DNA of 64,000 nt from a virus, in IMG/VR virus record IMGVR_UViG_3300035670_000106, positions 1-64,000 of that record, one strand, 5' to 3'. The position numbers and the translations under genes are program-made. Shown here piece after piece: positions 47,298 to 55,366 of the stretch. Numbering within the stretch: position 1 is the first letter of the stretch; each line of letters opens with the position of its first letter. The notes under the pieces are model-generated. The model saw only the letters and a program-made list of their open reading frames with translations. It did no database searches and was not told the DNA's origin.

Positions 47298-47806
47298 GGA
47301 ATGCAAATGGTAAGGTATCGTTTAATGGGGTTAACAAAACAATTAATGTTAACTCCGACGTTACAACTCTAGACATTAGAAGTGAGGTATACTCTCTTTG
47401 GGTAGACTGGCTAGAATTTGGTACAAATTCTAGCTTTCCTTTAGCTATGAGATACTCTGGAATGGATCCTATCCCTAATGGCGAGTCAGGAGGGATCTTC
47501 TTCCTTACTAATGGTTGGAGACTTATTATTGACTTCAATAAAGTAGCAGTATTTGGCGTTTTATACTCAGACGACTATCCGACTGCTTATTTTACAGAAG
47601 AGTTACAACCTTTATACCCTGCTCAAGTTAGTGGCATTGTTAATAATGTAATACAAACTAATACTGTAACAGTAGCAGCCAACCCAACAGAAGTAGCGCA
47701 AGCTATACTAGCTTCCCCTGTAAATACTAGTAGTACTCCCGGTTCTATAGGTGAGTTTATTACTAAAAAACTACTTACTGTAGCTAAGTTCATAGGATTA
47801 AGATAA
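47261..47806 (+). CDS. virion-associated protein (181 aa)
   Basis: Begins MSLIVWSSFGDIWNANGKVS and includes VYSLWVDWLEFGTNSSFPLA and a C-terminal helical tail. It resembles the C-terminal or partner protein of the preceding structural gene in position. GAGGT lies before the ATG. Its ATG overlaps the stop of... the next gene begins on its last base, showing tight coupling. Confidence 0.5.
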   Translation: MSLIVWSSFGDIWNANGKVSFNGVNKTINVNSDVTTLDIRSEVYSLWVDWLEFGTNSSFPLAMRYSGMDPIPNGESGGIFFLTNGWRLIIDFNKVAVFGVLYSDDYPTAYFTEELQPLYPAQVSGIVNNVIQTNTVTVAANPTEVAQAILASPVNTSSTPGSIGEFITKKLLTVAKFIGLR

Positions 47807-48498
47807 TGACAACAAATAGACAACCTAATAACTCTAATAAAGGCAATTCGTACTCCTTCGAGGCCGAAAGTCTATTGATTCAATCTATGAATTTACTATC
47901 TGATAGAATAGCTAAGGCAGAGACTGACTTTGTTGGGCACTTAAAGAAAGTTGAAGATAGGCTCGATCAAATTGTAGAACTTACTAAATCTGTTGCGGTT
48001 TTACAAACTCAAACTAGCCAACAAACAGATCATATCACAGAAATAAGGGAAGCACAAAGAGAGCAATTCCATAAAGCAGACGCCTCTCTTACTCGAGTGC
48101 ACTCTAGAATCGAAGAGGTTCAATCTAACGCTAATATAAAGCTTGAAGCTTTTGGAACTGAAGTTAAAGCAATAGTTAAGGATGTAGAAAATCACGCAGA
48201 TAGCACAGATAGGGAACTAAAAGCTTGGCTTAATAGAGGTTGGGGGGCATGGGCAGTTTTTACCCTTGCTGTTACAATATCCTCAGGATTGTTTTATAAG
48301 TGGGTAGACTCTATTGAACAGGATAAAGTTGTACTAACAACCTCAGTAAATCAATTGGTAGAGGTATCTACTAAAACTAATAACTCAATCCAGAAGTTGA
48401 CTGAGCAAGTACAAAGTAATAAGCAAAGCATAGAAAGGCTTGATATTATGATGGATGACCTGGAAAAACAACTAGAGTATATGAGGATTAAAAGATGA
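47806..48498 (+). CDS. membrane-anchored coiled-coil protein (230 aa)
   Basis: Residues 20-145 and 172-228 are heptad-like coiled coil; residues about 147-168 (WGAWAVFTLAVTISSGLFYKW) are a single transmembrane helix. It is the first of three coupled genes for envelope proteins (ATGA overlap with the next). Arrangement recalls haemolysin XhlA-like or holin-associated proteins, or a periplasm-spanning tether. Not a typical spanin: no lipoprotein partner is adjacent. Confidence 0.6.
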   Translation: MTTNRQPNNSNKGNSYSFEAESLLIQSMNLLSDRIAKAETDFVGHLKKVEDRLDQIVELTKSVAVLQTQTSQQTDHITEIREAQREQFHKADASLTRVHSRIEEVQSNANIKLEAFGTEVKAIVKDVENHADSTDRELKAWLNRGWGAWAVFTLAVTISSGLFYKWVDSIEQDKVVLTTSVNQLVEVSTKTNNSIQKLTEQVQSNKQSIERLDIMMDDLEKQLEYMRIKR

Positions 48499-48923
48499 GA
48501 AAATTATTCTTTTTAATGCTTCTAATTGTTTCATTTAATGTATCAGCAACAAGTGTTCCTGCAATTAAAAATAATGACCCTAAATTAACGCAGTCTATAA
48601 CAAAGTTAGAAGCTTACTGGCTTTACACTTTAAAGCTACGATATTGGGATAGTGGGCATAAGGTCACATTATTTCTTCTACCTTTTGATAGCTCTGTGCA
48701 CAATACTTTTGTTAGGGATACCTTGGGGATCAACCCCAGGGTATTTCAACAGGTTATAGAGTCCAATATTAATATTGGGGTAGGGTCCTATAGGTTTGTA
48801 AGAAGCGAGTACTTAATGTATGATATGGTTAGTAAAGTACCCGGAGCTATTGGATATGTATCTAATAAGCTACTAATTAACGAAGGGGAAGGGCATGTTC
48901 GCAAGATTAATATTACTGATTAG
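48495..48923 (+). CDS. secreted periplasmic protein with PstS-like segment (142 aa)
   Basis: Residues 1-18 are a signal peptide (MRKLFFLMLLIVSFNVSA). The mature part includes DSSVHNTFVRDTLGINPRVF and VSKVPGAIGYVSNKLL, which resemble parts of PstS-type phosphate-binding proteins. At 142 residues it is far shorter than a full binding protein (over 250), so it is a fragment-like relative; ligand binding is unproven. It overlaps the porin-like gene by 29 nt. Confidence 0.6.
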   Translation: MRKLFFLMLLIVSFNVSATSVPAIKNNDPKLTQSITKLEAYWLYTLKLRYWDSGHKVTLFLLPFDSSVHNTFVRDTLGINPRVFQQVIESNINIGVGSYRFVRSEYLMYDMVSKVPGAIGYVSNKLLINEGEGHVRKINITD

Positions 48924-49965
48924 TTTATTACTATTTAGTACTTTTAGTTTTGCAGACTTAACTAAAAGTATTAGCGGATACCTCTATAATACTACTTGGG
49001 AAGACGAGAACTTTAATGAAAACAGGACAGTAGCAGCAGTTAGTGGGTCTATCGAGGGAGATAACTTGGCCCTACGTGGCCAAGTTAGTACCTCTGATCT
49101 TATAGTTAGAAGGCTAACCCTAGAGTACTCCGGGACTGGCCTTAGTACTGAGCACACTGCTACTGTTGGCAGGTTTAATAGAGTGGAGTCCTTCTTTAAT
49201 AACCTATTAGATGCTCCAAGTTCCACACAGATGGCTGTACTGCCATTTGGAGGATATAACTATAGAATGTTTAATGGCTCTTATGTATTGCTAGATGGTA
49301 TTGGGTATACTAACAAATATAAGTATAACGGAGGCACTTTAATTACTACTAAAGTAAATTATGGCAACTCTGTTATAAACAGTGATAAGGATGTACAGTT
49401 AGAGGCTTTTAAAACTTATATACCTACTATCGATGTAGTGTCTGACCCTACGTTCGATATTAGTTTAAAGGTAGAGCGAAAAGGTCTACAGGGGTATATA
49501 GCTAGACAACACTATAAGATACATCTAGAACCTAAAAGTTCGGACCCAATGACTGATGCAATAGTATCTACATATAAATATACTGACTATATTTTATATA
49601 GGGCTGGAATACGAAAGGACTACAATAATTATTTTGTTAGTATAGAGGCTGATAAAGGAGAAACAATAGTAAATAGTACTCATAAGACTAAAAGTATTTA
49701 TAATAAGGCTATGGAGTATAATGTAGTCTTAGGTACTTATATAAAGGACTTTATGTTATATACAGGGGTATCTCGTGGTAAGAACTTAACTACTGATACC
49801 TCCAATACTGATAATTTTATTGGAGTAACCTATAACTATGATCCTTGTATAGTAGTATCGTTAGCTAAGCATCAAGGAAAGGGCAGAGGTTGGGTTAAGT
49901 ATGGTAGCAGCCCAGAAGAGTACAAATGGAACACTCTTGTCCTATCTACTACTTATAAATTTTAA
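48895..49965 (+). CDS. porin-like outer-membrane beta-barrel protein (356 aa)
   Basis: Signal peptide at residues 1-20 (MFARLILLISLLLFSTFSFA). The mature protein has alternating hydrophobic strands with G, Y and T turns throughout and ends ...STTYKF with a terminal phenylalanine, the recognised Bam signal of outer-membrane proteins. It is likely a porin-type barrel. A phage-encoded outer-membrane protein could mask or replace a receptor (superinfection exclusion) or change uptake. Starts within the preceding gene, with AAGGGG and GAAGGG just upstream. Confidence 0.65.
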   Translation: MFARLILLISLLLFSTFSFADLTKSISGYLYNTTWEDENFNENRTVAAVSGSIEGDNLALRGQVSTSDLIVRRLTLEYSGTGLSTEHTATVGRFNRVESFFNNLLDAPSSTQMAVLPFGGYNYRMFNGSYVLLDGIGYTNKYKYNGGTLITTKVNYGNSVINSDKDVQLEAFKTYIPTIDVVSDPTFDISLKVERKGLQGYIARQHYKIHLEPKSSDPMTDAIVSTYKYTDYILYRAGIRKDYNNYFVSIEADKGETIVNSTHKTKSIYNKAMEYNVVLGTYIKDFMLYTGVSRGKNLTTDTSNTDNFIGVTYNYDPCIVVSLAKHQGKGRGWVKYGSSPEEYKWNTLVLSTTYKF

Positions 49966-49979
49966 TTGGAGAAAGTTTA

Positions 49980-50534
49980 ATGGCTTTACCACTTTTACTA
50001 GCACCTTTATTAGGTAAATTAGCAGAAAATGGACTTGGACTACTAGCCAGCGCAGTCACAGCTAAGGGCAAGGACTTAATTGAGGAAAAACTAGGAGTAG
50101 ACCTTGATAAAGAGATGGGGTCTGAAGAAGGGCGTATTAGGTTAAGAGAGCTAGAATTAAAGCACGAAGAGTTTTTAATTGAATCTGCACAGAAAAAAGC
50201 GGAACAAGAGTTAGAAGTAATTAAAGTTAGCAATGCTGATACAGCTTCTGCTAGAGATATGAATACCCGTATTCAGGAGTCCACTAATGCTTCAGGATTC
50301 GCAAAAAATGCCGCATATTACTTAGACTTTGTAATCGTAGGAGCCACACTAGTCCTAGCTTACATTCTATTCTTTGTTCAGATACCAGAAGAAAATCTCC
50401 AGCTACTTTATATGGGGTTTGGTTCACTACTGACTATGTGTGGTACTATTCTTAATTTCCACAGAGGCACTTCCCATTCTTCAAGAGAAAAAGACTCAGC
50501 CATACACGGTATTTTAGGAGATAAAAAATTATGA
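49980..50534 (+). CDS. holin, 3TM (GTA) family
   Basis: A 184-residue membrane protein. An N-terminal amphipathic hydrophobic region (LLLAPLLGKLAENGLGLLAS), a charged coiled middle, then two transmembrane helices (about 115-137 and 143-160) and the family-like tail FHRGTSHSSREKD. This fits the GTA_holin_3TM type, which releases or activates the endolysin at the end of infection. GGAG before the ATG; ATGA overlap with the endolysin gene supports the call. Confidence 0.75.
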   Translation: MALPLLLAPLLGKLAENGLGLLASAVTAKGKDLIEEKLGVDLDKEMGSEEGRIRLRELELKHEEFLIESAQKKAEQELEVIKVSNADTASARDMNTRIQESTNASGFAKNAAYYLDFVIVGATLVLAYILFFVQIPEENLQLLYMGFGSLLTMCGTILNFHRGTSHSSREKDSAIHGILGDKKL

Positions 50535-50857
50535 GCTTAGGCGCAGAGCAAGAAAGTTTTACTCGTGATCTTGTTAAACTATTAACAAAAGCTTTCGAGC
50601 TGGGTTACGAAGTACGTATGGGAGAAGTACAGCGCCCTGTTGAAATGCAGGAACTATATGTCCGTACTGGCAGGTCTAAAACCATGAATTCACAGCACCT
50701 GAAGAAATTAGCTGCCGATTTACATTTTACAAAAGATGGAACACTGTGCTATCCTCAGGAGTTAGGTGACTACTGGGAGTCTTTATCTAAAGTTAACAGG
50801 TGGGGTGGAAACTGGAAATCTTTCAAAGATGCCCCACATTTTGAAAGATTTGTCTAA
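50531..50857 (+). CDS. endolysin, M15 zinc peptidase
   Basis: A 108-residue protein, small for an endolysin. Zinc ligands are as in the L-Ala-D-Glu peptidases of T5 type: H56 and D63 in QHLKKLAADLHF, and H103 in DAPHFE; E83 in YWESL may be catalytic. It would cut peptide stems of peptidoglycan after the holin opens the membrane. Overlaps the holin (ATGA) and shares one base with phoH. Confidence 0.85.
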   Translation: MSLGAEQESFTRDLVKLLTKAFELGYEVRMGEVQRPVEMQELYVRTGRSKTMNSQHLKKLAADLHFTKDGTLCYPQELGDYWESLSKVNRWGGNWKSFKDAPHFERFV

Positions 50858-51543
50858 TGGCTTCTTCCTCTAAAAAAGCTAGAAAAGTTGCATCTAATCC
50901 TAACCAGATCCAGATTAACGGCTTTGAGCCAATAAAGCCTAAGAACTTTGCACAAAGCACTTATTTAGATGCTATCCGTAGGTCTGATATTGTTTTTGCA
51001 ACAGGCCCTGCAGGTACTGGTAAGTCGTATATTGCTACAGCATACGCCGCGGAGCAACTTTACTATAAGAAGGTTGATAAAATTATTATAACTCGCCCAG
51101 CTGTAGAAGCTGAGGAAACTATGGGGTTCTTGCCCGGGGAACTAGAGGAAAAATATGCTCCTTACTTAGCACCTATAAGAGACATACTAGATAGACTACT
51201 AGGTAAATCCTTTGTAGACTACTGTTTAAAGGTTGGGTATATTGAGGCAGTTCCAATCGCCTATATGAGGGGACGTACTTTTGATAACGCCATTGTAATA
51301 CTAGATGAAGCACAAAACACAACCCCAAATCAAATGAAGCTAATCCTATCTAGAATAGGTAATAACTGTACATACATCATTGATGGGGATATTTCTCAGA
51401 AAGATATTCAAGGGCACTCTGGGCTAGAGGATGCTATGAAAAAACTTTCTGGCATTCCTGGAGTAGATATGGTTAACTTTTTTACTTCTGACATTGTTAG
51501 AAGTCCTTTATGTAAGAAAATTATACAAGCGTACTCGGAGTAG
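50857..51543 (+). CDS. phoH: PhoH-like ATPase
   Basis: A 228-residue P-loop protein with Walker A GPAGTGKS (50-57) and Walker B VILDEAQN, and the PhoH-typical GFLPGELEEK. PhoH proteins are widespread in phages and bacteria; a link with RNA metabolism or phosphate stress is discussed but the role in phage is not settled. Here it starts on the last base of the endolysin gene, an unusual place. Confidence 0.9.
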   Translation: MASSSKKARKVASNPNQIQINGFEPIKPKNFAQSTYLDAIRRSDIVFATGPAGTGKSYIATAYAAEQLYYKKVDKIIITRPAVEAEETMGFLPGELEEKYAPYLAPIRDILDRLLGKSFVDYCLKVGYIEAVPIAYMRGRTFDNAIVILDEAQNTTPNQMKLILSRIGNNCTYIIDGDISQKDIQGHSGLEDAMKKLSGIPGVDMVNFFTSDIVRSPLCKKIIQAYSE

Positions 51544-51545
51544 CT

Positions 51546-52331
51546 ATGTCCTATATTAGATATGTGAATAAATTTGATTATATGCTTGTATTAGGAGAGT
51601 ATGTAATCGGCCCCTCGGATCATTACTTGGCTGAGGAAAGTATACCTCTACTTGATAGTTACGATGGTATACTACTTGATAAATACGTTAATGGCGTATC
51701 AATTTTAGACACTGTCGAATATAACTCAAGAAAGGTAGTAGTATCCAGTGAACCGGGGGCGGGAGTCTATCTAGATACTACTAACCCGCAGTATGGTTGG
51801 CATGACCTATTGGGGGAAATCAAAACAGATAGAGATAACTCTGCTAATATGCCCACCTTTTCAGTTTTTGCAGGTGGGATAAAACAATACAGATTTGATG
51901 TAGGGGACGAAGCTTTTATAAACTTCCACATGCCTCATGATTACGCTCCGGGAACCGATCTATTTATCCATGGTCACTGGTCTCACTTAGGAGATAGTCC
52001 TGCTGGAGATATTACTTTTGGATTTGAAGTATCTTATGCAAAAGGATACTCTAGAGAATCTTTTGATACTAGTACTGTTACATTAAGCGGTCAAGCTAGT
52101 ATGACATTTGCTGCTAGAACTCATCAGATTAGTGAGTTTCAACTAAGTAATGAGGGAGGGACTGGAGGTCTACTAGATACTAATAGAATAGAGCCTGACG
52201 GAGTTCTATTAGTAAGATGTTTTCTATCTGCTAATACTTCTGGGGTAGACCCTTTCTTACATTATGTAGATTTACACTATCAAACTACGGGTGTACCTAC
52301 TAAAAATCGTAGTTATAATTTCTGGAGTTGA
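51546..52331 (+). CDS. probable virion or receptor-binding protein (261 aa)
   Basis: No named family. The beta-rich second half contains FINFHMPHDYAPGTDLFIHG and ITFGFEVSYAKGY, a pattern seen in C-terminal trimer domains of phage head or tail fibres. The first 60 residues resemble a short virion-binding segment. It starts two bases after phoH and is followed closely by the last late gene. Confidence 0.5.
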   Translation: MSYIRYVNKFDYMLVLGEYVIGPSDHYLAEESIPLLDSYDGILLDKYVNGVSILDTVEYNSRKVVVSSEPGAGVYLDTTNPQYGWHDLLGEIKTDRDNSANMPTFSVFAGGIKQYRFDVGDEAFINFHMPHDYAPGTDLFIHGHWSHLGDSPAGDITFGFEVSYAKGYSRESFDTSTVTLSGQASMTFAARTHQISEFQLSNEGGTGGLLDTNRIEPDGVLLVRCFLSANTSGVDPFLHYVDLHYQTTGVPTKNRSYNFWS

Positions 52332-52334
52332 TTA

Positions 52335-53858
52335 ATGAGTGAGAAAGCCCTTAAAGACCTAATAGACAGGTCACTAAGTAAGGTTAATCTTAAAGATCTG
52401 GGCTTTCCTATGGTTGGAAAAGTAGGTACCTCTACTATTTCTGGGGCAGATAGAGCCGGATTTAATAAAGTAGTACATGCTTTATACATTAATGATAAGT
52501 TGCTGGCTACTTTAGCACCCGAATCTTTAAATATACTAACTCAAGGTACTGATAAAACAGCTATACAAATAATACTAGGTAGATACAGATCATTTAGAAA
52601 TAAGCCAGGTAAAGTGCGTCAAGCAGTAATTGATAAAACTACCGGAGAAAAAGCGTATAGACTTCTATTTGATAACTTTGATACTGTTAGAAGATTCTTA
52701 AGCTCTTTAGGATTAGATGGAAGGCCTACTTTTATTTTAAATTGGTTTAAGCAAAATACTGATGGTGATTTAACACTATTAACTAACCTTTTAAAAGAAG
52801 TTGGTTACACACCAGATCTAACATCCGGTGCCTCAATAATGTCCTCTTTAGCACATTTAAATCCTGAAAATAAAAAAGCAGCATTGTATGGTAACGACGT
52901 TGCTGCAAAATTATATAGAAAAATATATGATACTATAGACGGATTTGATGTAGGACATAATACACCTATAGCGTATGAAACAGTAGAACTTATAGCCGGG
53001 AATAGAGATATACTAGATACTGTAGTTAAAGACTTTTATAAAGTGGCCGGTATAAAATCTGGATATTCTAGAAGTTTAGGAGATATTGCTAAATATGTTA
53101 AAACTACTGTAGAAAAAGAGATTGAGAAGATACTTGATGACCACTCTTTTGTAGCTATTAAAGATATTCGTAAGAAATCGTCTACAATATCAGTTGTAAT
53201 AGAAAGTTCCAAAGCTAACCAGGAAGGTGCTTCAGAGGATAGAATATTAAAAGCTTTTAGAAGGTCAATAATAGATGGTATAAGAAGGAATCTAGCTACT
53301 AGAGATAAAGTATCAGACTCAAAAATACTAAACCAGGCCGGATCCATCAGTATTAAAGACTTCTATGAGAATCAACTATTGGCTGCGTTTGGAGAGTTTA
53401 CAAAAGTTAAAGCCGTAAAAGGGTCGTATAGCAAGAGTAAAAAACAAAAATTAAAAAGTGTTGTTAATTTAAAGTCTCCAAAAGTTACTAGTTCTTCTGT
53501 ATCTGGGCCTAAATTACCTCAATTAAGAACCCCACAAGGCCGTTTCACTTCTCTAACAAATCTCGAAGTTTTAATAAGGCAACAACTACAACAAACTGTT
53601 ATCAAGAATATGCAAAGACCCAATCTAAGAAATAGGACTGGTAGGTTTGCAGGTTCGGTTGAGTTAAAATCCTTATCGAGGGCAAGAGATGGTGCCATTA
53701 CCGCTTTTCTTACTTATATGCGTTATCCTTATGCTACCTTTGAAAGAGAGGGAGCACAGGGACACAAAGGATACTACCCATCAAGACTCATTGACGTATC
53801 TGCTAGAGAAATAGCAGCAAAGTTAGTAAAAGAAAGATTCAGAACCGTAGTTCAATAA
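52335..53858 (+). CDS. late protein with gp10-like C-terminal domain (507 aa)
   Basis: The first 370 residues are helical and unfamiliar. The last 120 residues (RNRTGRFAGSVELKSLSRAR; YPYATFEREGAQGHKG; SRLIDVSAREIAAKL) resemble HK97 gp10-type or related head-tail proteins, with a basic surface. It could be a head-tail completion factor or an internal virion protein. It is the last gene of the late region. Confidence 0.45.
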   Translation: MSEKALKDLIDRSLSKVNLKDLGFPMVGKVGTSTISGADRAGFNKVVHALYINDKLLATLAPESLNILTQGTDKTAIQIILGRYRSFRNKPGKVRQAVIDKTTGEKAYRLLFDNFDTVRRFLSSLGLDGRPTFILNWFKQNTDGDLTLLTNLLKEVGYTPDLTSGASIMSSLAHLNPENKKAALYGNDVAAKLYRKIYDTIDGFDVGHNTPIAYETVELIAGNRDILDTVVKDFYKVAGIKSGYSRSLGDIAKYVKTTVEKEIEKILDDHSFVAIKDIRKKSSTISVVIESSKANQEGASEDRILKAFRRSIIDGIRRNLATRDKVSDSKILNQAGSISIKDFYENQLLAAFGEFTKVKAVKGSYSKSKKQKLKSVVNLKSPKVTSSSVSGPKLPQLRTPQGRFTSLTNLEVLIRQQLQQTVIKNMQRPNLRNRTGRFAGSVELKSLSRARDGAITAFLTYMRYPYATFEREGAQGHKGYYPSRLIDVSAREIAAKLVKERFRTVVQ

Positions 53859-53859
53859 A

Positions 53860-53891
53860 AAAACCCTATAGCTATTAAGCTATAGGGTTTT
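53860..53891. terminator. bidirectional terminator between late and nucleotide operons
   Basis: A 14-bp stem AAAACCCTATAGCT with its complement and loop ATTA, with A- and T-runs on both sides. It lies between two converging genes. Confidence 0.95.
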
Positions 53892-53895
53892 TATT

Positions 53896-54858
53896 TTAAT
53901 TCCACACGTCTGACCAATCTCCAGACAGTGAACCTTTTGCGTAGTCTGTAACTCTATTCTCAAAGAAGTTACCGTGTATAGGAGCATTAATCATCTCGTC
54001 AATCCACGGCAGTGTATTTTCTTTCTGCTTAAATATACCCTTCATCCCCATTTGGATCAATCTGCGGTCCGCAATATATCTAATGTACTTCTTTAAGTCC
54101 TCTTTATCAAGGCCTTTAAAGGAGTACTTACCAAAACAGAGATCAATAAACGCATCCTCTAGCTCAACCATTTTCTTAGCTGTACTATAGATCTGGGACT
54201 TAACTTCGTCAGTCCAAATACTTCTGTTTTCTTCGACGAAAGTCCTGAAAAGCTTAATTAATGCCTCTACGTGCATAGACTCATCAAGTATAGACCAAGT
54301 AACAATTTGTCCCATACCTTTCATTTTCCCATGCCTAGGAAAGTTTAAAAGCATTGCAAAGGAACTAAATAGTTGTAGCCCTTCTGTGAATGCGGAAATT
54401 GCAGCAATTTGCTGCAACATCTGATTTTTATTACCTGTCGCAAAAGTTTCGAAAAAAGCATGCTTATCTGCCATCTCTTTATATTCAAGAAACTCATTAT
54501 AGATTGATTCCGGCAACCCTAAAGACTCTATAAGGTAGCTATATGCTACAATATGAACCGCCTCTCTAGCTGCAAAACTAAGTAACATCATTCGTACTTC
54601 AGGCTGTGGAAAGTAGGGCAGATAATTTTTGATATAGCCTTCAGCTACATCGAGGTCTCCTTGAGTAAAAAACCTAAATATATTTGTAATAAAGGATTGT
54701 TCCTCAATAGATAAGATATTAAACTCTTTAATATCTTCATGAAGTGGTACTTCTTTAGGTAGCCAGTGTGCAGCCTCATGCTGCTCCCACATATCAAATG
54801 CCCAAGGATAATTAAATGGTTTAAACTCTTTTCTAGTATGTGTAAGTTTAGACGTCAT
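53896..54858 (-). CDS. nrdB: ribonucleotide reductase class I, beta subunit
   Basis: A 320-residue R2 protein. Metal ligands are in QGDLDVAEGY, REAVHIVAY (E, H three later), TEGLQLFSSF and DESMH, and the tyrosine four residues after the histidine (E-x2-H-x3-Y) is present, as needed for the radical. With NrdA it reduces NDPs to dNDPs for phage replication. GAGG lies 7 nt before the ATG. It overlaps the HNH gene by 4 nt and is last in the operon. Confidence 0.93.
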   Translation of the reverse strand: MTSKLTHTRKEFKPFNYPWAFDMWEQHEAAHWLPKEVPLHEDIKEFNILSIEEQSFITNIFRFFTQGDLDVAEGYIKNYLPYFPQPEVRMMLLSFAAREAVHIVAYSYLIESLGLPESIYNEFLEYKEMADKHAFFETFATGNKNQMLQQIAAISAFTEGLQLFSSFAMLLNFPRHGKMKGMGQIVTWSILDESMHVEALIKLFRTFVEENRSIWTDEVKSQIYSTAKKMVELEDAFIDLCFGKYSFKGLDKEDLKKYIRYIADRRLIQMGMKGIFKQKENTLPWIDEMINAPIHGNFFENRVTDYAKGSLSGDWSDVWN

Positions 54859-55364
54859 AGCTGCCTCGAATTAATTGGTGAAAACTCTTTGTAGAATTTA
54901 ATACTAGCTTCTTCAGCTACTAAAGTAGCCAATTCTAGATCTTTAAATAGTCCTAAATGTTTTTGTTTGCCCTCTACATATATAGTTACTCTCCAACTAT
55001 TAGTCTGACTGTTCCAACTAACCCCTCTAGTACCTGAAGTATTATCTGATCTAATAGAGGAGTTTTGGTTATTATTAGTTTTTGAAGCTTCCCGTAAGTT
55101 CTCTATTCTATTATCTGCCCTGTTACCATTAATATGGTCTATATATTTTGGCAATGTTTTATGAACCATTAAATATATAAGCCTATGTACCCTATAGTTC
55201 TTACCTTTTAGTTGAAATTTAATATATCCCGTAACTTTATCAATAGAACCTATAGGCTGATCTATAGGTTTAGATCTTCCTTTTGGCTTACTTTTTCTAA
55301 ATAGATTTCCATCTTTATAAAAGAACATACTGTGTAGTAGTTCGTATAATTCACTATCATTCAT
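54855..55364 (-). CDS. HNH-AP2 homing endonuclease between nrdA and nrdB
   Basis: A 169-residue protein with an HNH_3-type core (NYRVHRLIYLMVH; IDHINGNRADNRIENLREAS) followed by an AP2-like DNA-binding domain (GVSWNSQTNSWRV; KHLGLFKDLELA). Free-standing nucleases of this kind often lie between nrd genes in phages and spread by cutting unoccupied alleles. Only 2 bp separate it from nrdA and it overlaps nrdB by 4 nt. Confidence 0.88.
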   Translation of the reverse strand: MNDSELYELLHSMFFYKDGNLFRKSKPKGRSKPIDQPIGSIDKVTGYIKFQLKGKNYRVHRLIYLMVHKTLPKYIDHINGNRADNRIENLREASKTNNNQNSSIRSDNTSGTRGVSWNSQTNSWRVTIYVEGKQKHLGLFKDLELATLVAEEASIKFYKEFSPINSRQL

Positions 55365-55366
55365 AA

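Noticed and set aside
33125-47806. Diversity-generating retroelement acting on fibre genes
   Set aside because: Fibre repeats are present, but no reverse transcriptase gene or template/variable repeat pair with adenine-specific differences was seen in the window.
47806-48498. Spanin assignment for the membrane coiled-coil protein
   Set aside because: The transmembrane helix is central, not N-terminal, and no overlapping lipoprotein gene is present; neighbours are a cleaved-signal secreted protein and a barrel.
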